From Bacillus sp. REN16 (lineage in GTDB: Bacteria; Bacillota; Bacilli; Bacillales; Bacillaceae_L): DNA of 64,000 bases. The translations under genes were made by a program, and so were the position numbers. The stretch is from positions 186,001 to 250,000 of the forward strand of contig NZ_JAJFZK010000003.1 in assembly GCF_020731355.1 (NCBI RefSeq), given 5' to 3'. The notes beneath the pieces were generated by a model, which had not been told where the DNA came from, searched no databases, and worked only from the letters and a program-made list of their open reading frames with translations. Numbering within the stretch: the first letter of the stretch is position 1; every line of letters starts with the position of its first letter. Shown here piece after piece: positions 49,482 through 57,631 of the stretch.

Positions 49482-49670
49482 GTGCCATACGTAACAGTTA
49501 AAATGCTAGAAGGACGCACTGAGGAACAAAAAAAGGCGCTCGTTGAAAAAGTGACAGCAGCTGTATCTGAAACAACTGGGGCAGCAGAAGAGAAAATTGT
49601 TGTTTTCATTGAGGAAATGACAAAAAATCATTATGCAGTAGCCGGCAAACGTTTAATCGATCAAGAATAA
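49482..49670 (+). CDS. ywhB: 4-oxalocrotonate tautomerase-family enzyme YwhB
   Basis: 62 aa from the GTG at 49482 (GGAGAG upstream). After removal of the first Met, Pro1 is the catalytic base (V/M-P-Y-V-T-V-K-M), which fixes this start. An earlier in-frame ATG at 49467 would bury Pro1. Small tautomerase fold with GRTEEQKKALVEKVTAAVSE and the conserved Arg/Phe region EKIVVFIEEM. The natural substrate in Bacilli is unknown. Confidence 0.92.
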   Translation: MPYVTVKMLEGRTEEQKKALVEKVTAAVSETTGAAEEKIVVFIEEMTKNHYAVAGKRLIDQE

Positions 49671-49683
49671 TAAGCTGGAAAAC

Positions 49684-49716
49684 CAACCCGCGGGATATGA
49701 ACTGCGGGTTTTCATT
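49684..49716 (+). terminator. Terminator of ywhB
   Basis: Stem ACCCGC/GCGGGT (49686-49691 with 49704-49709) followed by TTTCATTTTT on the plus strand. Confidence 0.75.
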
Positions 49717-49796
49717 TTTATTAAAAAATTTGTACAATTCGTAACTCCATTTATATATAATAAGAAAAACATATTAAAAGCCGAGGGGTGCATAAA

Positions 49797-50429
49797 GTGG
49801 AAAACTTTTATTTGTTTGTCTTTATGTGTATTTTACTGATTATTTTACCTGGTCCCGATACTGCTATCGCTACGAAAAACACTCTCACTGTTGGGAGAAT
49901 TGGCGGTCTCAAAACAGCCCTAGGGACTTGTTGCGCCCTGCTTATCCATACTTCGGCTGCCGTATTAGGACTATCAGCCATCATTGTGAAATCAGCATTA
50001 TTATTTTCCATTTTCAAATACGTTGGTACTATTTACTTAATTTATCTAGGGATTAAGACACTAGCAGCATTGCGGAAAAAGGAAGTAGCCGCAAGTGTTG
50101 AGGTGAACACAGCAAGCCAGTTTGAAAACAAATCTTGCTTTAAACAAGGATTTCTAACCAATCTCCTTAACCCCAAGGTTGCAGTCTTTTTCTTAACGTT
50201 TTTACCTCAATTTGTGGACGCTGGGAGCAATACCTTTCTACCGTTTCTTATAATGGGCTTCACGTATACTGTATTGACTGCCATCTGGTTTTTCCTTTAT
50301 GTGTATTTACTCAATCAAATTAGTACTTTTATGAAAAAACCAAAAGCACAAAATATGATTGAAGGTATTACAGGTGCAATCCTGATCGGTTTTGGTATTA
50401 AACTAGCCCTAGAAAAAGCGCATCATTAA
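49797..50429 (+). CDS. LysE/RhtB-family amino-acid exporter
   Basis: 210 aa from the GTG at 49797, chosen for its 8-base spacing from GAGGGG; a GTG nine bases earlier overlaps the RBS. Six predicted helices. The family signature LPGPDTAIATKNTL (about 16-29), GRIGGLKTALG and NLLNPKVAVFFLTFLPQF (about 118-135) are clear. It exports an amino acid or related solute; substrate unknown. Monocistronic with terminator. Confidence 0.9.
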   Translation: MENFYLFVFMCILLIILPGPDTAIATKNTLTVGRIGGLKTALGTCCALLIHTSAAVLGLSAIIVKSALLFSIFKYVGTIYLIYLGIKTLAALRKKEVAASVEVNTASQFENKSCFKQGFLTNLLNPKVAVFFLTFLPQFVDAGSNTFLPFLIMGFTYTVLTAIWFFLYVYLLNQISTFMKKPKAQNMIEGITGAILIGFGIKLALEKAHH

Positions 50430-50438
50430 ATATTCAAA

Positions 50439-50475
50439 AGGGGGATTGTTTCGAAGTTGGAACAATCCTTTTTTT
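50439..50475 (+). terminator. Terminator of the LysE-family gene
   Basis: Stem GGATTGTT/AACAATCC (50443-50450 with 50461-50468) followed by seven T. Confidence 0.88.
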
Positions 50476-50572
50476 ATCCCCTATCGAATTACATTCGTTT
50501 CTTCCTATTTGTTTTCCACATGATTAAACCCCTTTCTGGGGAAAACTAACCTAAAACATTTTCAAATAAGTC

Positions 50573-50601
50573 TTGCAGTCTTCATTACAAACGAATATTA
50601 T
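50573..50601 (+). promoter_or_regulatory. Putative promoter of the purine permease gene
   Basis: TTGCAG (50573-50578), 17-bp spacer, TATTAT (50596-50601). No purine riboswitch or PurR box was recognised in the leader. Confidence 0.6.
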
Positions 50602-50646
50602 AGAAAAGGATTTTTAAATTGTTCGTCTTTTGGAGGTACACAAACT

Positions 50647-51948
50647 ATGTTTAAATTATCAGAGCTTAATACTAGTGTTAAAAAGGAAGTACTCGCAGGG
50701 ATTACGACCTTTCTAACAATGGTCTATGTAGTTGTCGTCAACCCCGTTATACTATCTGATGCAGGAGTGCCCTTTCAGCAAGTATTTTTAGCAACGATTA
50801 TCGCAACTGTCGTTGGAACGCTTTGGATGGCACTATTTGCAAATTATCCGATTGCGATTGCCCCTGGAATGGGCTTAAATGCCTTTTTTGCGTATTCGGT
50901 TGTTGGAGCAAATGAAAATATCACCTACCATACTGCATTTGCTGCTGTATTTGTAGCAGGTATCATTTTTGTAATTTTGTCATTAACACCGTTTCGGGAA
51001 AAATTAATTGAGGCCATTCCACCAAACCTTAAGCACGGAATCACTGCTGGAATTGGATTATTTATTGCATTTATCGGTCTGCGACTAACTGGAATTATAA
51101 CTGCACACCCAACCAATTTAGTGACTTTAGGTGATTTACACTCGCCATCGGTCCTTTTAGCGCTGGTTGGGCTAGCCATCACCCTTATACTCATGTCACG
51201 AAATGTAAATGGCGCCTTATTTTTCGGGATGATCATCACCGCCATTATTGCTTATTTTACTGGTCAGCTTGAGTTTAAAGAAGGATTCGTGAATACTCCC
51301 TCCCTTCCTGAAGGGTTAATAATTGCCAATCCATTTGCTGCAATAGGCGATGTCATTCAGTACGGTCTATATGCAGTTGTTTTCTCGTTTTTACTTGTGA
51401 CTATTTTTGACACGACTGGAACGATGATTGGGGTTGCTGAGCAAGCCGGGCTTATGAAGGGAAATGTCATGCCACGCGCAAGACAAGCCTTACTTGCCGA
51501 TTCAGTTGGTACAACGGTTGGAGCTATGTTTGGAACAAGCCCTACAAGTGCATATATTGAATCGTCAACAGGAGTTGCTGCTGGAGGAAGAACTGGTCTA
51601 ACCTCAGTTACGGTTGCGGTCCTTTTTGTTCTAGCTGCTTTCTTCGGACCTTTAGTGAGTGCCGTTTCTGGTATTGCCGCGATTACAGCACCTACCTTAA
51701 TTATTGTAGGCTCCCTGATGATGGGAAGCATTAAGGATATTAGATGGAATGAGATTGATGAAGCTTTTCCTGCCTTTTTAATCATCCTAAGCATGCCGCT
51801 AACTTCAAGCATCGCAACAGGGATTGCACTAGGCTTTATTTCATACCCGATTATGAAAGTTGTTAAAGGAAAATGGAGAGAGGTTCACCCGCTCGTTTAT
51901 CTCTTTGCAGTCCTGTTTTTCTACCAGCTTGCATATTTACCGCATTGA
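50647..51948 (+). CDS. NCS2/AzgA-type hypoxanthine/guanine permease
   Basis: 433 aa, about 12-14 helices, AzgA branch of the nucleobase permeases (PbuG/PbuO type). Motifs: GITTFLTMVYVVVVNP (about 19-34), IAPGMGLNAFFAY (about 76-88), FDTTGTMIGVAEQAGL (about 254-269) and GTSPTSAYIESSTGVAAGGRTGLTSV-type segment (about 297-320). It imports hypoxanthine, guanine or adenine by proton symport. B. subtilis has both PbuG and PbuO; sequence alone does not decide which. RBS TTGGAGG. Confidence 0.88.
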   Translation: MFKLSELNTSVKKEVLAGITTFLTMVYVVVVNPVILSDAGVPFQQVFLATIIATVVGTLWMALFANYPIAIAPGMGLNAFFAYSVVGANENITYHTAFAAVFVAGIIFVILSLTPFREKLIEAIPPNLKHGITAGIGLFIAFIGLRLTGIITAHPTNLVTLGDLHSPSVLLALVGLAITLILMSRNVNGALFFGMIITAIIAYFTGQLEFKEGFVNTPSLPEGLIIANPFAAIGDVIQYGLYAVVFSFLLVTIFDTTGTMIGVAEQAGLMKGNVMPRARQALLADSVGTTVGAMFGTSPTSAYIESSTGVAAGGRTGLTSVTVAVLFVLAAFFGPLVSAVSGIAAITAPTLIIVGSLMMGSIKDIRWNEIDEAFPAFLIILSMPLTSSIATGIALGFISYPIMKVVKGKWREVHPLVYLFAVLFFYQLAYLPH

Positions 51949-51960
51949 TACAGAATGTGC

Positions 51961-52073
51961 AAGCGCCTTGTTCAGCCCCGACAAGCATAAGAAAAGCCGG
52001 CGAGAAGGATGTAGTTTATCCTTCTTGAAGGATTGGCTTATGACCTCGAGGGGCTAGGCGCTGGAACTGGACT
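51961..52073. repeat. Family G repeat (copy 3)
   Basis: AAGCGCCTTG at the start and GGGGCTAGGCGCTGG at the end form an outer stem; AGCATAAGAAAAGCCGGC and ATCCTTCTTGA are shared with 8664-8906. Confidence 0.75.
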
Positions 52074-52082
52074 ATGCCAAAA

Positions 52083-52110
52083 AACTCGGCAGACGTGTAT
52101 CTGCCGAGTT
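52083..52110. terminator. Bidirectional terminator between purine permease and ywgA
   Basis: Perfect 11-bp stem AACTCGGCAGA/TCTGCCGAGTT with T-rich tails on both strands. Confidence 0.88.
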
Positions 52111-52115
52111 TCTTT

Positions 52116-52622
52116 TTAATGTTTGACTTGATTACGAAGTGAATCAATATATTGATAAGCCTCTTCTACCTCTTCGTCTGTGTAGCGCTGCTTTGCTTTT
52201 AATGTAAATACCTTTTCTTTAACCTCTTCTTTTTCAAGCCCCTCAAAATATAATACAGTAGACACAAGCTCCAAAAAGCGTGCGGACTCGTTGTTTAAGG
52301 CTTGCATGCAGTCATCTAATGGAGGCATGTCCAACTGATAATGACCCAAAAACTGCTCGCCCTTTTCAGTTAAGGAGTACCGATATTGGTAATAGCCGCC
52401 CTTTTTCTCTTTAACCTCATCTAAAAATCCGAGGTTGCAAAGCTCCTCTACTCGTATCGTTAACTCCTCTGAGTATGGTCCGTAAAAATGAAAGTTGTAT
52501 TTTTCGTAAAAGGGAAAATCAATTTTTTTCGCGATATAAATCATTTTTTGCAATTTTTTTCGACCTGTAATTTCCCCGGCAGCAGCAAATGCCTTCATTA
52601 CTTTTGCGTGTTCTGTTAACAA
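52116..52622 (-). CDS. ywgA: YwgA family protein
   Basis: 168 aa. YwgA-like, recognised by position beside ywfO and by the YIAKKIDFPFYEKYNFHFYGPYSEEL segment (about 28-53), which recalls the antitoxin SocA/Panacea-type fold. A winged-helix look in the middle (SLTEKGEQFLGHY). The function is unknown. Start TTG with AAGGGG upstream. 24-base gap to ywfO, so the two are probably co-transcribed. Confidence 0.82.
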   Translation of the reverse strand: MLTEHAKVMKAFAAAGEITGRKKLQKMIYIAKKIDFPFYEKYNFHFYGPYSEELTIRVEELCNLGFLDEVKEKKGGYYQYRYSLTEKGEQFLGHYQLDMPPLDDCMQALNNESARFLELVSTVLYFEGLEKEEVKEKVFTLKAKQRYTDEEVEEAYQYIDSLRNQVKH

Positions 52623-52646
52623 AACCCCTTCATCTCCTCACCAAAC

Positions 52647-53939
52647 TTATAGACCTAGTACTTCTTTTATATTTTGTCTGTCTTTTTCTGGTAGTTTTTC
52701 AATCATATCTTGTGGAAAATAAAGCTTGTGATCGGTACGCCTTTTTCCGGAAATGGCCTCTACGATTTCGGACTGTCTTGACAGTTCACGAATTTCGCCA
52801 TTTGGCATCAACAGGTTAATAGGAAGCCGTTCCTCTTCCTCTCCCGGCCGGTAAAAGTCATATGGCAAATCGGATGATGAATCGACCACTAAATAATATG
52901 TCGGGTCTATCCCCGCATTCTCAAAAAGCGTCCTTAGCTCCATCATCTTCATCAACTGTGTACTTGGATCAAACTCCACATATTTAAACAGATTGCGATT
53001 AAGAAAACGACGGCATAGATCACTTAAAATCGGATCATTCTCATCCTGCCAAACTTGAAAATAAAAGGAAAAAATCCCTTCATCAAGTCTCACATAATCC
53101 TCAAGTGTTAACGTATCTTCAAAAATGGAAACAAAATGAACAGGGGCCGTTTGAAATTCGTAGTTTTCCTTGTACAGCTGTTTTGCACGATGGAGAATTT
53201 TCGTTAAAATGACTTCTGCACTTCGTGTAACAGGATGGAAATAAATCTGCCAATACATTTGGTAGCGACTCATAATGTAATCTTCAACCGCATGCATCCC
53301 GCTGCTTTTAAAAACAACCTGGTCTTCCTGTGGCCTTATCACACGCAAAATCCGCTCCATGTCAAAGTTTCCGTAGCTAACGCCCGTGTAATATGCATCC
53401 CGCAGTAAATAATCCATACGGTCTGCATCAATTTGACTGGAGATGAGACTCACAACTAATTTATTTTTATATGTTTTTGCAATCACTTCTGCCACTTTTT
53501 TCGGAAAATCTGCCCCTACATGTTTCAGGACTTGATTGACCTCCGTGTCCCCGACGATGATTGCCTGTGTAAATTCCTCATGATCATAATGGAATACTTT
53601 TTCAAAGGAATGTGAAAATGGTCCGTGGCCTAGGTCATGAAGAAGTGCCGCACTTAAGGCTAAGAGCCGTTCCTCTTCATCAAACAATGGCCGATCACGA
53701 AACACATCGTCAATAATCCTTCGAACGATTTCATACACACCTAATGAATGGTTGAAACGACTATGCTCCGCCCCATGAAAGGTAAAATAGGTTGTCCCTA
53801 ATTGACGAATTCGTCGCAGCCGTTGAAACTCTGATGTTGCGACGAGGTCCCAAATCACTCGATCCTGAACATGGACATATCGATGTACAGGGTCTTTAAA
53901 CACCTTTTCTTCACTTAATTTTCCATTGGAATTTGTCAT
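52647..53939 (-). CDS. ywfO: HD-domain phosphohydrolase YwfO
   Basis: 430 aa from the ATG at 53939; a start six codons earlier is possible. HD domain with ligands H..HDLGHGPFSH (about 95-110), entry motif EHSRFNHSLGVYEIVRRI (about 58-75), DADRMDYLLRDAYYTG (about 170-185). The family is dGTPase-like; YwfO of B. subtilis is reported to hydrolyse (d)NTPs. C-terminal dimerisation domain follows. Operon with ywgA downstream. Confidence 0.9.
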   Translation of the reverse strand: MTNSNGKLSEEKVFKDPVHRYVHVQDRVIWDLVATSEFQRLRRIRQLGTTYFTFHGAEHSRFNHSLGVYEIVRRIIDDVFRDRPLFDEEERLLALSAALLHDLGHGPFSHSFEKVFHYDHEEFTQAIIVGDTEVNQVLKHVGADFPKKVAEVIAKTYKNKLVVSLISSQIDADRMDYLLRDAYYTGVSYGNFDMERILRVIRPQEDQVVFKSSGMHAVEDYIMSRYQMYWQIYFHPVTRSAEVILTKILHRAKQLYKENYEFQTAPVHFVSIFEDTLTLEDYVRLDEGIFSFYFQVWQDENDPILSDLCRRFLNRNLFKYVEFDPSTQLMKMMELRTLFENAGIDPTYYLVVDSSSDLPYDFYRPGEEEERLPINLLMPNGEIRELSRQSEIVEAISGKRRTDHKLYFPQDMIEKLPEKDRQNIKEVLGL

Positions 53940-54067
53940 GTATTCAACCTCTTCCATACTGGCATGCTACTATTATATATATTTATCTATGACAAAAAAA
54001 CCTAAAATTCTTCATCATTCTCATTGAACCGAGTCATATCAACGGTTGGAAAATTTTTCGACAAAAA

Positions 54068-54190
54068 AGAAAAGCGCAGGGCGCCCGCTAATCGGCGACA
54101 AGCTTAAGACGAGCGCTGACAGAAGGTGCCTTTTACCTTCCGAAGCGATTGGCTTAAGACCTCGAGCCGATGGCTTCTTGAGCTAGACAT
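54068..54190. repeat. Family G repeat (copy 4)
   Basis: GAAAAGCGCAGGGCGCCC at the start and the CTTCCGAAGCG core are the reverse of the tandem copies at 15611-15860. It lies between ywfO and ywzC. Confidence 0.75.
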
Positions 54191-54221
54191 CGAAACAGCG
54201 GAAATAATTTTCCCCTAAAAA

Positions 54222-54256
54222 ATAAAAAAACACCTTTTCTCTTGAGAGAGAAAGGC
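54222..54256 (-). terminator. Terminator of ywzC
   Basis: Stem CCTTTTCTCT/AGAGAAAGG with a T-rich minus-strand tail, just after the ywzC stop. Confidence 0.8.
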
Positions 54257-54260
54257 GATA

Positions 54261-54488
54261 TTAGTCCTTTTTCAGCTTTTTTTCAATCTTTTCAATTAAT
54301 TCGTCTTCTGTTGGAGCTGAAACAGGGCGATTGTTGACAAATGCGAATGATTTTTTTCGGCCTGGGCCACAGTATGACTGGCAGCGAATGTCAATTGTTG
54401 CGTCTCCATCCACTTCTTTTAGGCGTGGCACTAAGGTTTGAATATTCGTTGCCTGGCAATCATCACAAATGCGAAATTCGTTTGCCAT
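54261..54488 (-). CDS. ywzC: Small DUF1450 protein (YwzC-like)
   Basis: 75 aa of the DUF1450 family. Four cysteines: CDDC near 8-11 and [21 protein letters not shown] near 36-56, which may bind metal. Known in Bacilli as YwzC, YuzB and YneP-like small proteins of unknown function. Its place after ywfO matches B. subtilis. Start ATG with GAAGGGA upstream. Confidence 0.85.
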   Translation of the reverse strand: MANEFRICDDCQATNIQTLVPRLKEVDGDATIDIRCQSYCGPGRKKSFAFVNNRPVSAPTEDELIEKIEKKLKKD

Positions 54489-54645
54489 TTTGCGTACAAT
54501 CCCTTCATCTTGTAATTCTAGGTCGTTCTATATGATCGTTCATGTATAACATGCCGATTTACCTGTTTACTTACACTACACGGTATTTTACTCTTCCCCT
54601 ATTCGTTTTGCAAGGGAACGAAAATAAGTGTGAACCTCTCCAACT

Positions 54646-54661
54646 AATTGCAAATGCAATT
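54646..54661. repeat. Palindrome at the tnpB-side end of the IS605-type element
   Basis: Perfect dyad AATTGCA-AA-TGCAATT, 44 bases past the tnpB stop. IS200/IS605 elements carry sub-terminal hairpins read by TnpA, and the guide (omega) RNA of TnpB normally comes from this 3' region. The exact end is not defined. Confidence 0.45.
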
Positions 54662-54704
54662 TGATGGATCATCCCTTATCTTAAATACAGTACAAACCAA
54701 GCAA

Positions 54705-56063
54705 TTAAGCCACCCTCTGTGCCTCTAGTGCCTGAATAAGACTAATGAGTGAAGACAAGGTTTGAAATGTTCGTTTTGCCAATACAGGAACTTTTGCCTG
54801 TAAGGACAACCATGACTTTTCAGACATGGATTTTTGGTATGCTCGAATAAAATATCGAGCCGCTATATTGTAACTGGCTGATAGGTCTGCATGATACACC
54901 TTGCCTGTAGTAAATGTTGCAAGGTCTTTTTTCCTGTTACGTTCCACAACCCCAGAACCGTCATATGCTAACGCACTAGTGTTGCGTGCATTTATTCTAG
55001 TAATTCGCATCCCTACATAGTGAGCCATTTCCGTTACTTTGTTTTGGATAGCAGTTTTCCGCCAGTACCTTAATTTGAAACGAAGTTTCTTTGCTCCCCA
55101 AAAACCTTTTGGTACCCTCATTTTATTGAGGTATTCGAACACAATCGCATCACAACTATGTTCTTTCGCGAACTCCACAATTTCATGAGAAGTATTATTT
55201 ACAATGTGTTTTTGTAATCCGTTTATTTGTCGCCAGTAGTTCGGTGCCGATACCCAACCTGAAACACGTTGAACTTTACGAAGTTTATTTGTCAATCGAT
55301 ACAATCGGTCTTTTTCTTTGGCTTGGTTAATAAATCTACGAGCCAAGACAGTTCCCTTTGCGTCGACAATAGAACAAACCGCAGAGTTGGTGATCCCCAG
55401 ATCTACTGCACATATTTTTTGATTCTTTATATCCGTTTTGCTTAATCTAACTTTGTTTGAATAACTGATATTTAGAAAATATTTCTTCCCAACTTTAACA
55501 AGTTTGGGATTGTGTTCTTTCCAATTCCAAACATCACGTTTGTATAAATCTTGACCCTTAAATTCGATATCTACCCATACCCAATCATTGTTATGAAACA
55601 CCTTAATTTGAGCAGTAGTTCCAGATGTCCTTACAAACATATTTCCCCTATAAAAAACAGGGAATTCTTTATGTTCGTGTTGTAGTCTAGGTGGATTTTT
55701 TCTAAATTTCTTTCCTTCAGAAACAGCGATTACCTTTTCTTTTTCCCAATTCTGATAGTTAGAACGATAACTCTTTACTTTACCAAATGCAGTAGCAATT
55801 GCGTTTCTTCTAAAGTACGAAGGAAATTTATAAAAATTTCGATTAAATTCCTTATATTTAGGTGAAGGATTTGATTTAGTTGTATGAATTAGCTTTTCGA
55901 CCGGGGCGACTATTGAACTTGAAGAAAATGTTTCTAAGTCACCAATTTCCTTATCAATTACTTTAATGATATAAGTCATTGCTTTGTTATAAACATTTAA
56001 TGTCGCATCAAAGATGCCTGAGTGATTCATAATTTTATGGCTCAAAGTTTTAGCTACTTTCAT
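54705..56063 (-). CDS. tnpB: TnpB-like RNA-guided nuclease of an IS200/IS605 element
   Basis: 452 aa from the ATG at 56063 (AGGAGGG upstream); eight more codons are open upstream. RuvC residues are intact: Asp221 (AVDLGIT), Glu310 (IVFEYL) and Asp393 (HADLSASYNIAARYF). The zinc-ribbon region between them (about 361-390) has no cysteine at all, where most TnpB have two CxxC pairs; NTSALAYDGSG replaces the first. Such Cys-poor TnpB form a subgroup in Firmicutes. In TnpB the nuclease cuts the excised donor site guided by RNA from the element's 3' end. The partner tnpA is broken. Confidence 0.85.
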   Translation of the reverse strand: MKVAKTLSHKIMNHSGIFDATLNVYNKAMTYIIKVIDKEIGDLETFSSSSIVAPVEKLIHTTKSNPSPKYKEFNRNFYKFPSYFRRNAIATAFGKVKSYRSNYQNWEKEKVIAVSEGKKFRKNPPRLQHEHKEFPVFYRGNMFVRTSGTTAQIKVFHNNDWVWVDIEFKGQDLYKRDVWNWKEHNPKLVKVGKKYFLNISYSNKVRLSKTDIKNQKICAVDLGITNSAVCSIVDAKGTVLARRFINQAKEKDRLYRLTNKLRKVQRVSGWVSAPNYWRQINGLQKHIVNNTSHEIVEFAKEHSCDAIVFEYLNKMRVPKGFWGAKKLRFKLRYWRKTAIQNKVTEMAHYVGMRITRINARNTSALAYDGSGVVERNRKKDLATFTTGKVYHADLSASYNIAARYFIRAYQKSMSEKSWLSLQAKVPVLAKRTFQTLSSLISLIQALEAQRVA

Positions 56064-56154
56064 ATCAAACCCTCCTCTCCGAAACACATGTTCTGCTTTA
56101 AATTATACTATATGTTGATTTGTTTGTAAATTTGGAAAAAAATTATGATTGATT

Positions 56155-56542
56155 ATAACAAGATTAGACATGCTCATTATAAATTGTCATATTATCTGTC
56201 GTAGTTACAAAATATAAGCATTGATGTATTCAGGATGATATCACGTCTAGGTTGATTGAAATAACAAATAATCTTTTTGAAAGATGGAATTTCACGCTTA
56301 TTGAAATGAATGGAGAGAAAGACCACATCCATATTTTATTTGATGAGTCACCACAAATTAACCCCATACAAGAAATAACTATTAAACAGTGACATCTTGA
56401 TATATTGAAAAAATGGCCCAGAAAGGACTCTCAAATTTTTATTAGAAACCATATTTTTGGAGCCTACAGTAATATGATCTTTACTACTGGAGGAGTGACC
56501 ATAGAAGTAATAAAAAAGGAGATTGAAAATCAAGGTCATTAA
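56155..56542 (+). pseudogene. tnpA: Decayed TnpA (Y1 transposase) of the IS200/IS605 element
   Basis: Reading through the plus strand gives HYKLSYYL, a frameshift, then VVTKYKH, stop, DDITSRLIEI, NGEKDHIHILFDESPQ (HUH site), stop after TIKQ, and RNHIFGAYSNMIFTTGGVTIEVIKK to a stop at 56540-56542. This is the expected order for a Y1 HUH transposase of about 130 aa. Two in-frame stops, one frameshift and no start codon make it a dead gene. Divergent from tnpB, as in IS605. Confidence 0.85.
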
Positions 56543-56552
56543 GACCTTAGCG

Positions 56553-56590
56553 CCTAACCCCCACTAAATCAAAGATTTTGAAGGGGAATG
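56553..56590. repeat. Imperfect hairpin at the tnpA-side end
   Basis: CCCC...AAATC pairs with GATTT...GGGG around AAA. AAATCAAAGATTT with a CCCCCACT flank is common near ends of IS200/IS605-type elements. It probably marks the element's other end. Confidence 0.5.
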
Positions 56591-56656
56591 CGCCGCTAAT
56601 TTTTGTTCAAAAAATCTCCACAAGTACGAGTTTGCGATATTGAAATATTTTTAGAA

Positions 56657-56782
56657 TCAAATACGCCAATGCGTATTTGCGCCCAGATTTTTTCGCGTTA
56701 GCGCGAAAAGTTACCTTTAAAAATCTGTGGCATCCGCCGGAAGCTTTAATTTTATTCAGCTCCATGCTGAATAAAATTAATC
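56657..56782. repeat. Dispersed palindromic repeat, family R (copy 4)
   Basis: Opens AATACGCCAATGCGTATTTG, then TTCGCGTTAGCGCGAA, AAAATCTGTGGCATCCGCCGG and TTTATTCAG/CTGAATAAA arms. It is the most complete R copy and shows the order of the family. Immediately upstream of rsfA. Confidence 0.7.
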
Positions 56783-56883
56783 TATTATCCTTTTATGTAA
56801 GTGGTATAAAACTTTCATTAATTGACCAATATATGTAATAACCTAACGCAAATATAAACATATATATTGGGAGATGAATAAAT

Positions 56884-57579
56884 ATGAAGGAAAGACAAGA
56901 CGCTTGGACAGAGGAAAATGACCTCTTATTAGCAGAAACTGTATTAAAACACGTAAGAGAAGGGAGTACGCAATTAAATGCATTTGAAGAGGTTGGTGAC
57001 AAATTAAACCGAACGTCTGCAGCATGTGGATTCCGCTGGAACGCGGTTGTGCGCCATAGTTATGAGAAGGATTTACAACTTGCGAAAAAGCACCGCAAAC
57101 AACGCCAGCGTGCGCTTGGTAAAACCCAACCTGTGAAAAAACAGCTTTTGTATACACCACCTACTCCAAATCTCGAAGAATTTGCAGATGAGTTCCCGCT
57201 ATTTCCATCTGAATCTACCAGTGTTCGTAAGGAAGTCGTTCGGACACCGCAGTATTCTGCTGCTAGACCAACATTGACGATGGAATCTGTGATCTCCTAT
57301 CTTCAATCCATGGGCAGCAACAATCTTGGAATGGAAGCACTTAAATCTGAGAATGAGAGATTGAAAAAAGAAAAGAATGAGATACTTCTTAAAAATCAAG
57401 AGCTTGAAAAGAAAATTACACAGATTGAACAAAGCGCTGTGAACATCCAAGAGGACTACGAAACATTAATGAAGATCATGAACAGGGCACGAAAACTCGT
57501 CTTATTTGAAGAAGAAGAGCGCCCAGCTACTTCTTTTAAAATGGATCGAAATGGAAATTTGGAGAAGATGGCGGAATAA
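56884..57579 (+). CDS. rsfA: Prespore-specific regulator RsfA
   Basis: 231 aa. N-terminal Myb/SANT-like DNA-binding domain (about 1-60, [20 protein letters not shown] and [16 protein letters not shown] with the spaced Trp residues), a basic stretch (about 67-80), and a coiled coil (about 155-200). This is the RsfA family; in B. subtilis rsfA (ywfN) is sigma-F dependent and tunes sigma-F-regulated genes such as spoIIR in the forespore. RBS GGGAGATG. Conserved near ywfO. Confidence 0.9.
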   Translation: MKERQDAWTEENDLLLAETVLKHVREGSTQLNAFEEVGDKLNRTSAACGFRWNAVVRHSYEKDLQLAKKHRKQRQRALGKTQPVKKQLLYTPPTPNLEEFADEFPLFPSESTSVRKEVVRTPQYSAARPTLTMESVISYLQSMGSNNLGMEALKSENERLKKEKNEILLKNQELEKKITQIEQSAVNIQEDYETLMKIMNRARKLVLFEEEERPATSFKMDRNGNLEKMAE

Positions 57580-57586
57580 TTTAGAT

Positions 57587-57629
57587 AAACCCCTGGCTGT
57601 TTGTTTTTACAAATGGCACAGGGGTTTTG
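57587..57629. terminator. Bidirectional terminator between rsfA and the ABC permease
   Basis: Perfect stem AAACCCCTG/CAGGGGTTT (57587-57595 with 57619-57627), T runs on both sides. Confidence 0.85.
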
Positions 57630-57631
57630 TT

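Noticed and set aside
50476-50646. Purine riboswitch before the purine permease
   Set aside because: The conserved aptamer core and P2/P3 loop sequences could not be found; only a plain promoter is seen.
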